A stretch of 64,000 bases of DNA from Rhyacophila brunnea. Taxonomy: Eukaryota; Arthropoda; Insecta; Trichoptera; Rhyacophilidae. The stretch covers positions 806,001 through 870,000 of the forward strand of contig JAGYXB010000020.1 of NCBI GenBank assembly GCA_022495005.1, read 5' to 3'. The position numbers and the translations under genes were made by a program. The notes below the pieces were generated by a model. That model had not been told where the DNA came from, made no database searches, and was given only the letters and a program-made list of their open reading frames with translations. Shown here piece after piece: positions 45,872-56,656 of this stretch. Numbering within the stretch: position 1 is the first letter of the stretch; every line of letters starts with the position of its first letter.

Positions 45872-46969
45872 CGTATGCATGAGATTCCCAAAAACCTTAT
45901 GGGCTATATACTGCACGTTTGTATGCATGAGTACAAACGTAATTAGCTGTTAAGTGACGTCACGAATTTGAGATCTCATTTGTCCTGGTGTTCGTATTAT
46001 AAAATTTCATTCCCCGATAAATAATTCAAAATTTTGAAATTGTAAATGTGTCTGAAAGTGTGCGAACGGTACCATATAAATTTAATAATTATACATGAAT
46101 AATTATTATGAACTTTAAATAATTTATCAGCTATTTTATCACATGTATTTTTAAATTATTCTACTGTACGAAAGGTTGTATTGCCAGTAAACTTTTCCAT
46201 TTGGTGGCAACACTGAATACATTTGGTGGCAATACTGAATAATATTATTATGACTAACTTCACTTCTTCAATTATTATGAGAAATGTCAAAACAGAATAA
46301 GAATAAATGACAGAAAATGCAAATGATTTAGACAATAATATTATGTAATGATCTCTGTATAATATTATCATTTATACCAATCACCGTATGACACTATTGA
46401 TGTTTCTAGTGTATTTTAGAGTTGTGCCTTGTTTATTACAGTTATCTTACAATAATTAACTAGGTACCTAGGTAGGTACCCATTTTGAAGAACGCAGAAT
46501 GCTTCCACTTGTATATTTTAATGCCAGATACAGCAGTAGGTACATATTTTTGCGGTGGTTTAGCGGAAATATTTTATCGTAATCTTACGTGTAAGTCAAT
46601 CTTATGTCTCCATGAGAAATATTGCAAGCGAAATAGGAACGAGGCATTTTATCAGTTACCTACTATCTAGATTATAGACTAGGGATCAAAATTATACTTA
46701 GGTAGGTACGTATTTTGTAAACAGCACGACTAGGAACTGTTTTTAGAGTTCGCAAATGTTTTACAGAATCTACAAAACGAACAAGGGCCTCAACCAAACG
46801 TTTGTTGCAATGATTGCAAAATTAAAATGACATTTGAAAGTGACAGCTGAGGCAGCCATTTTGAATGGCGCGTGACGTCAGATCGCTTACGTCACAAACA
46901 GTCTTATAAGCTATTCGATGGAAAATCGGTTAAATAGCTTATAAAGAATTTGGGAATCTCATACATACG
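45872..46969. mobile_element. TIR element with CGTATGNATGAGATTCCCAA ends
   Basis: Left CGTATGCATGAGATTCCCAA and right inverted CGTATGTATGAGATTCCCAA; both continue into a TTAT/GGCTAT block. Both ends contain a gtgacgtca palindrome (45954, 46872). A tandem pair 'atttggtggcaacactgaata' occurs at 46199-46243. No transposase. Confidence 0.6.
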
Positions 46970-47184
46970 GCCCTTAGTCTTCTTCAATTCATTTGTCAAA
47001 ATCAACTCTAAACAATCCTCGCAGAAATCAATAATTGGAATAGCTGCACTAATGAGTGAGTAGGTTCATATCAAGAAACGCAGTAATGATTTTTAGTGCA
47101 TACATTAAGAAAGTCATGTTTGAATTTAAGACGCACACATTCTTATGAAAACAAATTGAGAGCCACCGTCGCACACCTAGCTAT

Positions 47185-47404
47185 GAATATTTATTTCAAT
47201 AATGGAATAATGGACGAGGCCTGACCACATTTTAAATTGGGTGTTCAATTAATTTTGAGAATTCGGCAAGTGTTGCCAATCCGAGTGCGTGGGTGGCTTG
47301 CGATAATATTTACAATAATGCCAGAGAGAATTATTTTATTCATTTTTATACATTGTGTATTCTCACTATTTTACATTTTTCATATTGCCGTGTGATAAAC
47401 ACTT
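47185..47404 (+). repeat. Dispersed repeat (copy 2), uninterrupted
   Basis: Uninterrupted counterpart of 3581-4413. Confidence 0.75.
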
Positions 47405-47491
47405 GAAGCACATTGGCCGGAATCCGACAGATGAAAATTTAAGTTTTTCCCGGTACCATTTTTTTTCAAGATTATTTTCTAATATTATATT

Positions 47492-47797
47492 CACAGAACA
47501 GATAATAAATAGAATACCGATAGGCAATATTCAATACGCCGCATGGTGAAGCAGGCTTTTGAATGTGTGAGTGTCCTACGAAAATGAAGCACGCATTATG
47601 CACGTGCAATAGTGTGTGTAATACACCAATATTAAATGAGCGTAAATGCATAAACCGAGAGCAGTTTTTAGTATTCGACGTAAAACGTATTCTTAACACG
47701 TGTGTAAGTTTAACCCGGATTCTTCCTTTTTCGAGTCGGTTACCTGCTATCGCCTTACCCGTTATGTATTTCAGTTCCCATTATTTCTGAGTTCCCT
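47492..47797 (+). repeat. 306-bp direct repeat, left copy
   Basis: Begins cacagaacagataataaata and ends tgagttccct; about 95 percent identical to 49350-49654 by eye. Contains a 75-codon frame (47563-47790) that is open in both copies. The changes between the copies do not look constrained, so it is not called a gene. Confidence 0.85.
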
Positions 47798-48452
47798 GAT
47801 TATATTTCTGAGGTGTTTCCGATTATGTAGAAGTAGGTAAGTACTTACCTACAGCGGGTGGATTTTACTTAACGCAGATAACGCAGTCGATTCAACGGAA
47901 GATTTAATAGGGGGCCTCGAAACAGTTCAAGCCGGTCATAAGTAATCGTAACAAAATCTCAAAAATGCGTATGATCTCTCATATATTGAAAATACGATAT
48001 TACCCATAGCATATCAAAATCCCTGCAACTAACACCAAAAGGGCATCATATCATAATTCATAACCACTCGAACAGATATTGTAATAAATTATTATGCACG
48101 AGTACACAACAAACAAACCACTAATGTGTCTTTATAAGCAAACGATGTATTAGATCGAAAAGATAGAAAGTTATTTTTTACGTTGGTAACTGGATTTTTT
48201 TTTTATTGATTACCGTGGCTGGGCCTCAAAACCAGTCTATATCAAGTCTCCAAGCCTCTAAACCCATCACTTTAAATGACAGTAATATGTTGAATACCTA
48301 TTATTTTTATAATACGGTAGTGCTTCTTGTGTTGATAAACGTAATCCCTTATGGGGTATAATCTCCTATCTCCTATATATTATTATCCTAAGAGATTTTG
48401 GAAAACGCACCAACTGCTCATTTAAGCGACATTTTATTGTTATTTTTACATC

Positions 48453-48900
48453 CAGCGCTCGAAATGGACTGGAACGCACCGGAGCACAGCTCCTGTTCTT
48501 AAAATCTTCGAGATTATCGCTTCGTCTCGTGGAAAATTATAAATGTTGCATTACAATAATTCGTGAATTAATTATTAAAAAGTAATATAATTATTTACAT
48601 ATTATTTAAATATATTTTTTAAAGTTTACACGAAACTTATCGGAATCATATTAAAGAATAATATGTGTGACGTGACGTAAACCTCAATTATTGTCGTCAG
48701 ATTTTGTCGATTATGCCCAAATCTCGCATGACACAAAACTGGCCCATTAAACCGTCTAATTTTGGCAGGTATATAACAAAAAATCAAATACATACACTAT
48801 TTTTATATAATACTTTCATAAAATTATTACATAAACATGTTAATATTTTCGAAAAATTATCGAGCGCTCCGGTTCGTAAAATTGTCCATTTTGAACGCTG
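48453..48900. mobile_element. hAT MITE, family C
   Basis: Ends CAGCGCTCGAAATGGACTGG and inverted CAGCGTTCAAAATGGACAAT, each followed by a CCGGAGC block. It lies between the two 306-bp direct repeats. No exact 8-bp duplication was read. Confidence 0.65.
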
Positions 48901-49349
48901 CATCTTCACTTCGAAATGTGCGCTACCGAATCATCTACCGATTGAATTGAATACATTTCAGAAATTTTTCATGATTTTACAGGTACCTGACGTTTATATC
49001 CCATATTTTCTTACATACCGTATACGATCACCATATTTACTGTTCACGCCTAACAGAATGAAGTCTTCGTCGCTTAAGACCTTCTGATCTTTTATTGACA
49101 AATGGAACTGATTTTTTTATTCAATTACACATTAACGCACTTAATTTTTTTGCAGTTAAAAAACTATAATTTTCGAACGATTCGAAATCCTCGCTCTGTC
49201 TGAAAACGCCCCCACTGGAATTATTCCATAGATAACGTAATTGTATTCCAAATTTGATTTTTTAAATACTTCTTTGTGGCTGTTCACGCACTCTTTTTTG
49301 TATTAAATAATTACTTAGGCTACTAATTTCTATAGATTACAATATAGTC

Positions 49350-49654
49350 CACAGAACAGATAATAAATAGAATACCGATAGGCTATATTCAATACGCCGC
49401 ATCTTGATGCAGGATTTGAATGTGTGAGTGTCCTACGAAAATGAAGCACGCATTATGCACGTGCAATAGTATGTGTAATACACCAACATTAAATGAGCGT
49501 AAATGCATAAACCGAGAGCAGTTTTCAGTATTCGACGCAAAACGTATTCTTGACACGTGTGTAAGTTTAACCCGGATTCTTCCTTACTTGAGTCGGTTAC
49601 TTGCTATCGCCTTACCCGTTATGTATTTCAGTTCCTATTATTTCTGAGTTCCCT
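49350..49654 (+). repeat. 306-bp direct repeat, right copy
   Basis: Second copy of 47492-47797, 1.86 kb downstream in the same orientation. The repeats do not begin TG or end CA, so they are not obvious LTRs. Confidence 0.85.
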
Positions 49655-49714
49655 AATATAGTAATATTAAACAATGTTGCCATTGCAAACAATGAAATAA
49701 ATTAATACGAATTG

Positions 49715-50110
49715 TTATAGTTATCAAAATTTGTGATGTTGTATAATATCTACCTATTTTTATCGTCCTTATCATCATCAGTCTGGACCTATCCACTGCT
49801 GGATGAAGGCTTCCTCAGCCTTATTCTACTCTTTACTTACATATGAATTGCTATATTTATTAAAATTTCTGAAATTATATTTACCTATTCATATCGTCAT
49901 TATCATCATCAACCAAGATCAATCCACTGCTGGATGAAGGTTATCCTAACCTAATTCTACTGTTCTTGGTCATATAAATTGCTATATTTTTTCAAAATTT
50001 GCGATTTTATATACCCACTCATTTACATCGTCATCAACCTGTATCCATCCACTGCTGGATAAAGGCCTCTTTAAGCTGATTCCACGTCTTTGGGTCTAAT
50101 AAATCCCAAC
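49715..50110. repeat. Tandem array, three units of about 127 bp
   Basis: Each unit contains 'tatccactgctggatgaagg' or close variants (about 49790, 49919, 50044) preceded by 'cgtcatcatcaacc'. On the minus strand this is the CCAGCAGTGGA...GATGATGA tail common at 3' ends of RTE-like LINEs and their SINEs. Confidence 0.72.
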
Positions 50111-50430
50111 TCTCATCAGAATTGGTCTATTCCTCTCAGGTGTATTGCTTCATTATTTATCAACATGTGTTTCGAAATGAATGTCCCATGCCGAAACTAT
50201 ATTGTTTAAGGTTAAATTTTAATTCAAATGATTTTTTAAATATTATTCTATGGCTGCAAGCATTTATTTTTTATAGACAATGGAACAAAATAATGTTTAA
50301 ATTTATTTTTTACACTGATAACCTTCTTTTGTTATCTAAATGGGTCCCGTGGGAGATTAATATTCACATATATTGCTATATATTCCAACGACTGTACGTG
50401 ATTTAATTAAATATTTATATACCCACACAT

Positions 50431-50726
50431 ATATTCTATTAAAATGTCAGTGGTAGCAACAGTAATGGTATCAAGCCATAATACGCATCTGTCTATAAAA
50501 CTTTAAAATTATGCCATTAAATCATACATCATTCTGGATATTTAATAGATAGAATAATATTTTTAACTACTATTGTTTGGTTGAGGCAGGGTTTAATGAA
50601 TTATAAAAAAAACTAACCAACAACGTGTGTAATATGCATTCTTAGTTCAACGAAAACAAATAAGTATGAATGAAAAAGTGCGATGTATAAACATATTATA
50701 TTCTATTAAAATGTCAGTGGTAGCAA
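50431..50726. repeat. Family B MITE fragment bounded by 29-bp direct repeats
   Basis: An exact 29-bp sequence containing ctattaaaatgtcagtggta occurs at 50431-50459 and 50698-50726. The 238 bp between is an end-less family B fragment with its hairpin (about 50480-50550). Confidence 0.7.
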
Positions 50727-51355
50727 TCGGAAATTGCCAGCTGTTCTGCTACGCCTATCAGCCTGAGGTGGTGACAGACGATATTGTGAAGGCCAAACTT
50801 CAGAATAGACTACGCATATGAGCCCAAATTTATATTGGCAGTGACGACATGCAAATCGTAAAACTGACACAGCGAAATGTCAAACTGTCTGAGGTGAATG
50901 AAAATCCATCCCGAAGGGAAAACTATGGCGCCGTCTACGTATACTACATAATTATATTAATATCCAATACCGTCAAGCCGTCTGTAAGTCCTAGCGAGAC
51001 AGACTGGCGACCGCCAGCTGGCTCAGCTAGTCATTATATTATTGTTTATAATATTATCTTCACTTCATTGATCGATCCACATTTTATCTTAAATTACCTT
51101 CTTCAATATCAAAATATGTATATCTTGGCATGCGATATATTGTCAAAATGACACAATTCTGACAGCTAAGTCAAATAAAAGAGTATCAAATTAAAATTGA
51201 ATCCAAAATATTATGGAATATGAAAATTCAAAATACGGATCGGCAGGAAAGATAATTTGAACAAACAAATTTAATATTTTTTATATAACTTATGTTGTTA
51301 TGGAATCGGGATGTCGGAGCCACATAAATCACTTATACCTAATAATTATTTAAAC
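50727..51355. other. No gene called
   Basis: A plus-strand frame at 50849-51151 starts MQIVKLTQRNVKLSEVNENP but is preceded by stops and shows no family motif. It may be a scrap of a transposon protein. Confidence 0.35.
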
Positions 51356-51569
51356 CAAAGAGATTGAAAGACTGGAGAGGGAACACGCCATCATTTATGT
51401 ACTAAAAAATACGAATCGGAGAAAGACAGTTGGTAATGTTGGCATTCTGGAGCTAGTACTTCAAGTTCGTGTCACGTGTGGTAAAACAACATGGCGGATA
51501 TAATATTCTTATTCTCTCGATGTTGAAAGAAGTAAGATATTTTCGTCGACATTTTAAGTAAAAAAAACC

Positions 51570-51631
51570 ATGGCCTCTTGCAGTGCAATAGGATGCAAAG
51601 CCAAGAGGAATGCCGGCGTATCTTTTCACAG
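51570..51631 (+). CDS. THAP-domain protein, exon 1
   Basis: ATG at 51570 (context aaaccATGG) opens MASCSAIGCKAKRNAG, then VSFHR, cut by a donor (AG|gtattt at 51631/51632). Two cysteines spaced C-x4-C followed by the SFHRFP junction are the start of a C2CH THAP zinc finger, a sequence-specific DNA-binding fold used by P-element transposase. The split codon joins exon 2 in frame. The 477-bp intron has a normal acceptor (ttatttcag). About 210 bases separate the left end of the transposon from this start, room for a promoter and leader; I see no convincing TATA box. Confidence 0.78.
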
Positions 51632-52108
51632 GTATTTACAATAATAATATTACATTTTTCTCTATGTTTATTGACAAATAAGTGTTGTATTACTATACGT
51701 TATTATTCGGTAAAAAAATGTTTATTACTGGAAGAATACAAATGAGTAACAGTATTTCGGAACAATATGCATACTATTAATTATTTATACATTGATAGTT
51801 TTTCCTAAAAGATCTTTTACAATAACAATTCACACTTTTACATCAAACGTCAAATGGTTGTTTATTGCGAAAAATCCAGGGCCGTATGCATAATATTATT
51901 TTGAACCCAAAATATACGATGTGTTTTTCAAAGTAAAAACTGTTAGTGCTAGTTAATGACATTCATTGTTTACATAGATTTTATATTTAATTTCAGAGTT
52001 AAATATATTTTTAAGAAAACCAAACAAAAAATTGTATTTATATGAAGTATGTAATGGAGTATATGTAGCAATTTTATAATGTTATAGGTAAAAATTAAAT
52101 TATTTCAG

Positions 52109-52187
52109 ATTTCCGAAAAATGAAGTTCTTCGGAAATTGTGGATTGATGCAGTCGGGCGGGAGAGCTGGGTGCCATCCAAATATTAG
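52109..52187 (+). CDS. THAP-domain protein, exon 2, prematurely terminated
   Basis: After the acceptor at 52100-52108 the frame continues FPKNEVLRKLWIDAVGR and ESWVPSKY, then TAG at 52185-52187. FPK, LRK-W and W-PSK are the conserved middle of a THAP domain. The family continues with a C-x2-H pair and a hydrophobic AVPTAL-like end; these are missing, so the predicted 48-residue product cannot complete its zinc site. An AATAAA follows at 52254. Either the product is non-functional or a further exon exists that skips this stop; I found no downstream C-x2-H-F block within the element. Confidence 0.75.
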
Positions 52188-52980
52188 GAATAGGAATCAA
52201 TAGTTTTTCAAAATATTATTTTCTCAACGCTGACTTTCATACATTATATTTCAAATAAAACCATTTTCGTTTTAAATAATCGATTTTTTTGTATGAATTC
52301 ATATTATATATGCAGAGCTTCTCTGATAATAATATTATGTTAAATAGATAAAATATTGTAATTAACTATATAATCACATTTTCAACACACCTACCTGTAT
52401 TTTGTGTCTAATAGGTTTATATATCCAAGTAATTTTATACACAATATGTCAAAAACGAACCCATGTTATATTTTCAAAATACACATGTGTAAATAGGTAG
52501 GTAATATAATAAACTTTTTTTTTTGTTTGTAATTATTTGTGTTTTTTATTTAACCGTTTTATCTAAACAAAAATGCTATGTTATTTTATATAGAACAATA
52601 TGTAAAAACAAGACCATATTTCTTATTCCAACATTTAACCATTTGCTATTAACTGATTTGTGTATAACTTTTTATAATATTATTGTGTTTTTTGTGTTAT
52701 TAAAAATAAAATACTTACATCCATTTGCATTATTTTTTCTTACCCTGAATCCTAATAAAGTTTTTATTGCGGGAACTTTTTATAATGAAAATACGTTTAT
52801 CATAAATTGGTTGTAAGCTTGTGTTGATAAAAAAAATACTCAGTGGGGCGTTTTTATGTCCGAGTATGGCCCATTTGCAGCAAAGTGTACCTAATTTCAG
52901 AGAGGTAGAGCTTTCTATCACAAAACGAGTACACACTGACATTTGTGTGCTACCTCTGGGGGAGGAGTCCAATCTCTTTG

Positions 52981-53879
52981 ATTTAAACTATTTATTTATA
53001 TGAAGTGACAAGTATTACACTTTAGATTCACAATTAACTATTAATATCAAAGTAACCGAGTTACTTACGAGTATTAACAATTAATAAACACAATATAATA
53101 ATTAACACAATGATAATTCAGATAATTACACTGGAGTAGTTGTCGATCTGATGTATAAATTGGAACTGATATTAGAACTCTTTTGATATGAGAAGTATGG
53201 CGTTAAATAGGAGTTTAGAAAGTACATATTAGGGTAGCCTTTGTACTTTTTTTCATATTACAGAAATGGAAAGTTTATAATATTTGATATTATATAGTGT
53301 TATTGAAGTAAAACATGAATAGTTTATCTTTCGATTGATAATAGTGATACCGCCACGTTTATACGTGTATGGAGGACCCCTTAAGAGCAAAGTACGAGCG
53401 AAGATATGGATGCCACATTCATGTTTCCTATAATCCGCCAAGCCAAATTTCCCTCTATCGCCGCTCGATGAATAAAATGCTCTTTATTAATTAACTATAA
53501 ATGTTGTTTCTTTTGGGCTCAATTCTTCGAAATCGCTGTAACTTTCAACTACCTAGCAAAAAAAGGTGACTTGGACGACCCTTACGGTAAAACCCAGGCA
53601 AAGGCCAAGCATTCTGCTGCGGGCAAGAATGATAGAGAGGGGTGGACGTTCAGGGGTAGATTGAAAGGGACAGCGATAAAGCCAAAAAAGGAGACCTGGC
53701 CGCGGCACGCGGTAGGCGTTCAGGCTGGCGGTGCAGTAAGATCCCGCTTTCGATCACCGACGGGCTTCGTGACCCGCTTCGAGTCGACTTTGTGAAAAAA
53801 TATAATTTGTCCTGTTTTTACCTAATTTCTTTGAAAACGATTTCTGTATCGACAGGAAGCTATCCGGTTAGAGTTCACG
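52981..53879. other. No gene; GC-rich open block at 53560-53795
   Basis: Mostly AT-rich flank between the P-like element and the LTR. At 53560-53795 composition rises sharply and a plus-strand frame of about 75 codons (KTQAKAKHSAAGKND, GWTFRGRLKG, RSRFRSPTGFVTRF) is basic and low in complexity. There is no ATG at its start and I recognise no family. It could be a remnant of another retroelement. Confidence 0.35.
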
Positions 53880-54502
53880 TGTTACGTACGTGGAAGGATT
53901 AGATCCTTAATTTTTTAATTGCCGCAGTCCACGGCGCTCATCAATAATAAATTTAGGGCTGTTGTGAAATTATTAATGCGTATTGATATTGTGTTGTGTA
54001 TGTAACTTTCTGTGAACCCAAACTGTTAATAATAAAACTTTCGGCAACGATTTGTGCTACGAACAACGTGTGCTTCCTTTTGAATGTCCACCATCATCAC
54101 TGTCAATCCAGCATCTTTACCTAACCTAACCTAACCTTACACTGAGCGTGTTCTGCCAACCCAAAAAAAACAAGCTTCTATTGGCCGCCCTGAACCATTT
54201 AAATCACTGAGCTAGTCGAAGGGTGGAAGCTGGTCGTGTGACTCACACGTTCGACCGACGGCACGCTACGAGGGCGTCATTAACGTCAGGCCGACTGGAG
54301 AGTTTAGCACGGAGGTCGGATCGGGCTGTGTGGCCCCGACTCCCCTCCCTACCCGGACTTTCGGGGTGTCAATAGAATATAATGGACAAATTGGCTAGAC
54401 GAGCAAATAGAAAACATAATTATGATAGTCGTGTAAACATCAATTGATTTATCAGGGCTTCTCAATGTGTAAAATATTAAGGATGAGAGTGGGTACGTAA
54501 CA
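53880..54502 (-). repeat. 3' LTR of the errantivirus-type element
   Basis: On the minus strand the LTR starts TGTTACGTACCC directly after a short purine tract (ATGGGAGG) and ends CCACGTACGTAACA, giving a 10-bp TGTTACGTAC inverted terminus. It lies just downstream of the env stop at 54949. An ATTAAA occurs about 40 bases before the end as a possible poly-A signal. Three CCTAA units occur at 54120-54138. The 5' LTR is outside the window, so neither LTR identity nor target duplication can be checked. Confidence 0.7.
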
Positions 54503-54948
54503 CCTCCCATATTAAGAATAAACTTATGGCTTATCCTTGTTATAAGTTTATAACAATGTAGGGAATATGGGTAATAAAATTCAGCTTACAAGTTACTTAT
54601 TTAACAATATTTGGATAAATGATAAATGGTATACAATTTATGTTCACATAAAACTTATAGAAGATTAATAGTAAAGACATATTCCATAAAACATATTGGA
54701 AAACAATGCGAAGTTGTTATACAAGTACAGTACATTATTATGAGATTAATAATTTTGAACTTATTGTTTAAGGTTTATCATTTTAGACAAAAGATTTTTG
54801 AAAATTTAAGTAACACATTAATTTTATTAAACACCTTTTTATTATTTATATATGTCTTTTTTGTTTCACTTTTTCACTTTATTATTTTAAGGTTAGTATA
54901 CATTGCATGATTAAATGGATAATGCTTTTATTAATTTTTATTTTATAA

Positions 54949-55880
54949 TTAAAATTTTGAGCTTAATCTACTAATTCGCCTGAGAGGTGAAGATTGAGTT
55001 GGCGACCCCTCATTTGATGGTATGGTAGATATACTATTTACTTCTATATCGTCATTATTGATAGTATTCGGAGTGGTTTTGAAGCAAATTTGAAATATGT
55101 TGTTAATATTTGAAGTACCAGGTTGGTTACTTTCTATAGAGTGGATTCTATTAGGGAATTTTAATCTACGACAACATTTGAAAAATTTAAATAAAATAAA
55201 GAGGAAGATAACTATATATATATATATAGTATATATAAGATTATTATAGGTATTAGTATATTTTTTGATATGTGGTTGATCAAGCAGATCGTCGATATCT
55301 TTCGAGAATGTGTTTATTCTATTGGAGATAAGATGTAAATCTTCTAAACCTTTATTAGCATGGGGATATGAATGGAATCATTAAGTTTATTTTTATCACA
55401 ACAATCGTCATGTAGGATATCAATGTTGGGGGCTATAGAACGAAAATCAGAATGTTTTGTATCTTCGGTAGTCAATAAAATACTAGGTAAATATCCTTTA
55501 CATCCGGCGGGAAGTTCTAATATACCGGTTTTGGATAGTTTTATATCGTTAATATTGGCGTTACATGAAACAATTATAATTTTTGGGAAGGATAAAACAA
55601 ATAACCAGCAATTGGCTGCTGCTAGTTTATGCCAAAGATCTAGAGGTTGGTCAGTTTCTTGGACCATATAGGATTTTGGGACATTAGAGGGTGTAAGTAA
55701 TTCTATTTCGCAAATGGTTTACCGTGAGTTAAGTAAATTATATGAATATTTGAACATAAGAATTCGTGTTCTACGATTATTTTACAATCAGTTAAATCTT
55801 GTAATAGAGTATAATAGATTTTAGTGCTAGAATATGCTAAATATCTTTGTATATGATGTATAAAAATATATCCGTTAGAG
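54949..55880 (-). pseudogene. env, C-terminal segment (F-type fusion protein relic)
   Basis: This part encodes the membrane-proximal ectodomain with several cysteines (GCKGYLPS, then HDDCCDKN), a heptad-like stretch, one strong hydrophobic segment at about 55190-55250 (transmembrane anchor) followed by CCRR, and a long serine-rich cytoplasmic tail ending at a TAA at 54949-54951. A frameshift near 55366 separates the cysteine region from the anchor. The upstream edge is the target duplication of the hAT at 55881-58210. Confidence 0.72.
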
Positions 55881-56231
55881 CATGGTTTCCCAAACTATGG
55901 GTCGTGACCCACCAATGGGTCGCGAGCGAATATTGAGTGGCCCTAGCCACTGTATACGTGAATTAAAAAAATAGGAAGTGATAAATTTGATATTTATTTC
56001 ATTCAGCTATTTATAATTCCTAAAAATTGAAATTGATCAAACGGATCAGACATTTTTGCAATTCACGATAAAATTCGAGCGTTCATGAAAAGCTTATGTT
56101 GTGGAAAAGTTGTATTGAGAATGGCAAGTATGATTGTTTTGAAACACTTGAAACTTTTATTATTGAAAATCAAGTGCAGCCTAAGATGAACGTACTGTCT
56201 GAAATTTCCAGTCATTTATTTTGGGGAAGAG

Positions 56232-56621
56232 ATGAAAAAGTTTGATTCATTGCGTTGGATTTGTAACCCATTTCAAGACGACTTACCAACTAGTATGTCA
56301 ACAAAAGCAAGTGAAGAACTCATTGATTTATCAAAAGATATGTCACTGAAAAATAGTTTCAATCGTAAACATTTAACGAAATTCTGGCTCTCAGTTGCTG
56401 ATAATTATCCTTGCCTGTTCGATGAAGCTATGAAAGTCCTCCTCACCTTTACTACCTCATATCTATGTGAGGTCGGATTTTCGGCTATGGTTAACATTAA
56501 AACTAAATACCGAAATAAATTGGATATATCAAACTCACTGCGATTAAAAGTAACTAAAGTTGAAGTTGATGCTAAAACTGTAATGAAGAAAAAGAAGAAA
56601 CAAATACATCCTTCCCATTGA
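56232..56621 (+). pseudogene. hAT transposase C-terminal fragment (FAM200/ZBED5-like)
   Basis: An open stretch of 129 codons reads RWICNPFQDDLP, then FWLSVADNYPCLFDEAMKVL, then the dimerisation region TTSYLCEVGFSAMVNIKTK and LRLKVTKVEVDAK, the typical order at the end of FAM200/ZBED5-like hAT transposases. The upstream 200 bases contain in-frame stops, and the N-terminal BED finger and catalytic core are absent. The frame was probably still largely intact when the mariner inserted just downstream at 56657. Confidence 0.85.
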
Positions 56622-56656
56622 AATAATTTTGTAGAAAAACCTTGCAGGTGTATGTA

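Larger units (their letters stand above)
51356..52980 (+). mobile_element. P-element-like transposon, non-autonomous, with THAP exons
   Basis: Ends are CAAAGAGATTG and CAATCTCTTTG, an exact 11-bp inverted repeat. They are flanked by an exact 8-bp target duplication atttaaac (51348-51355 and 52981-52988). Eight-base duplications and a THAP DNA-binding domain at the transposase N-terminus are both hallmarks of P elements. The two THAP exons (51570-51631, 52109-52187) lie on the plus strand. The remaining 0.8 kb is AT-rich and no catalytic RNase H-like or GTP-binding region is seen, so this is an internally deleted copy. hAT elements also make 8-bp duplications, but their ends differ and they carry BED, not THAP, domains. 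Confidence 0.78.

Noticed and set aside
47563..47790. 75-codon cysteine-containing frame, duplicated at 49420-49647
   Set aside because: All observed codon differences are amino-acid changing and no splice, promoter or family evidence exists, so it is treated as non-coding repeat.
52523..52816. Plus-strand 97-codon frame in the P-like element as a catalytic exon
   Set aside because: It is Phe/Leu/Ile-rich without any P transposase motif and is best explained by AT richness.
51356..52980. Alternative call of the THAP element as a hAT
   Set aside because: The 8-bp duplication is compatible, but the ends do not follow the hAT CAGNG/TAGNG pattern and the domain is THAP, not BED.
54626..54910. 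Plus-strand 94-codon hydrophobic frame
   Set aside because: AT-rich composition alone gives Phe/Leu/Ile-rich frames; it lies between the env stop and the LTR on the opposite strand.
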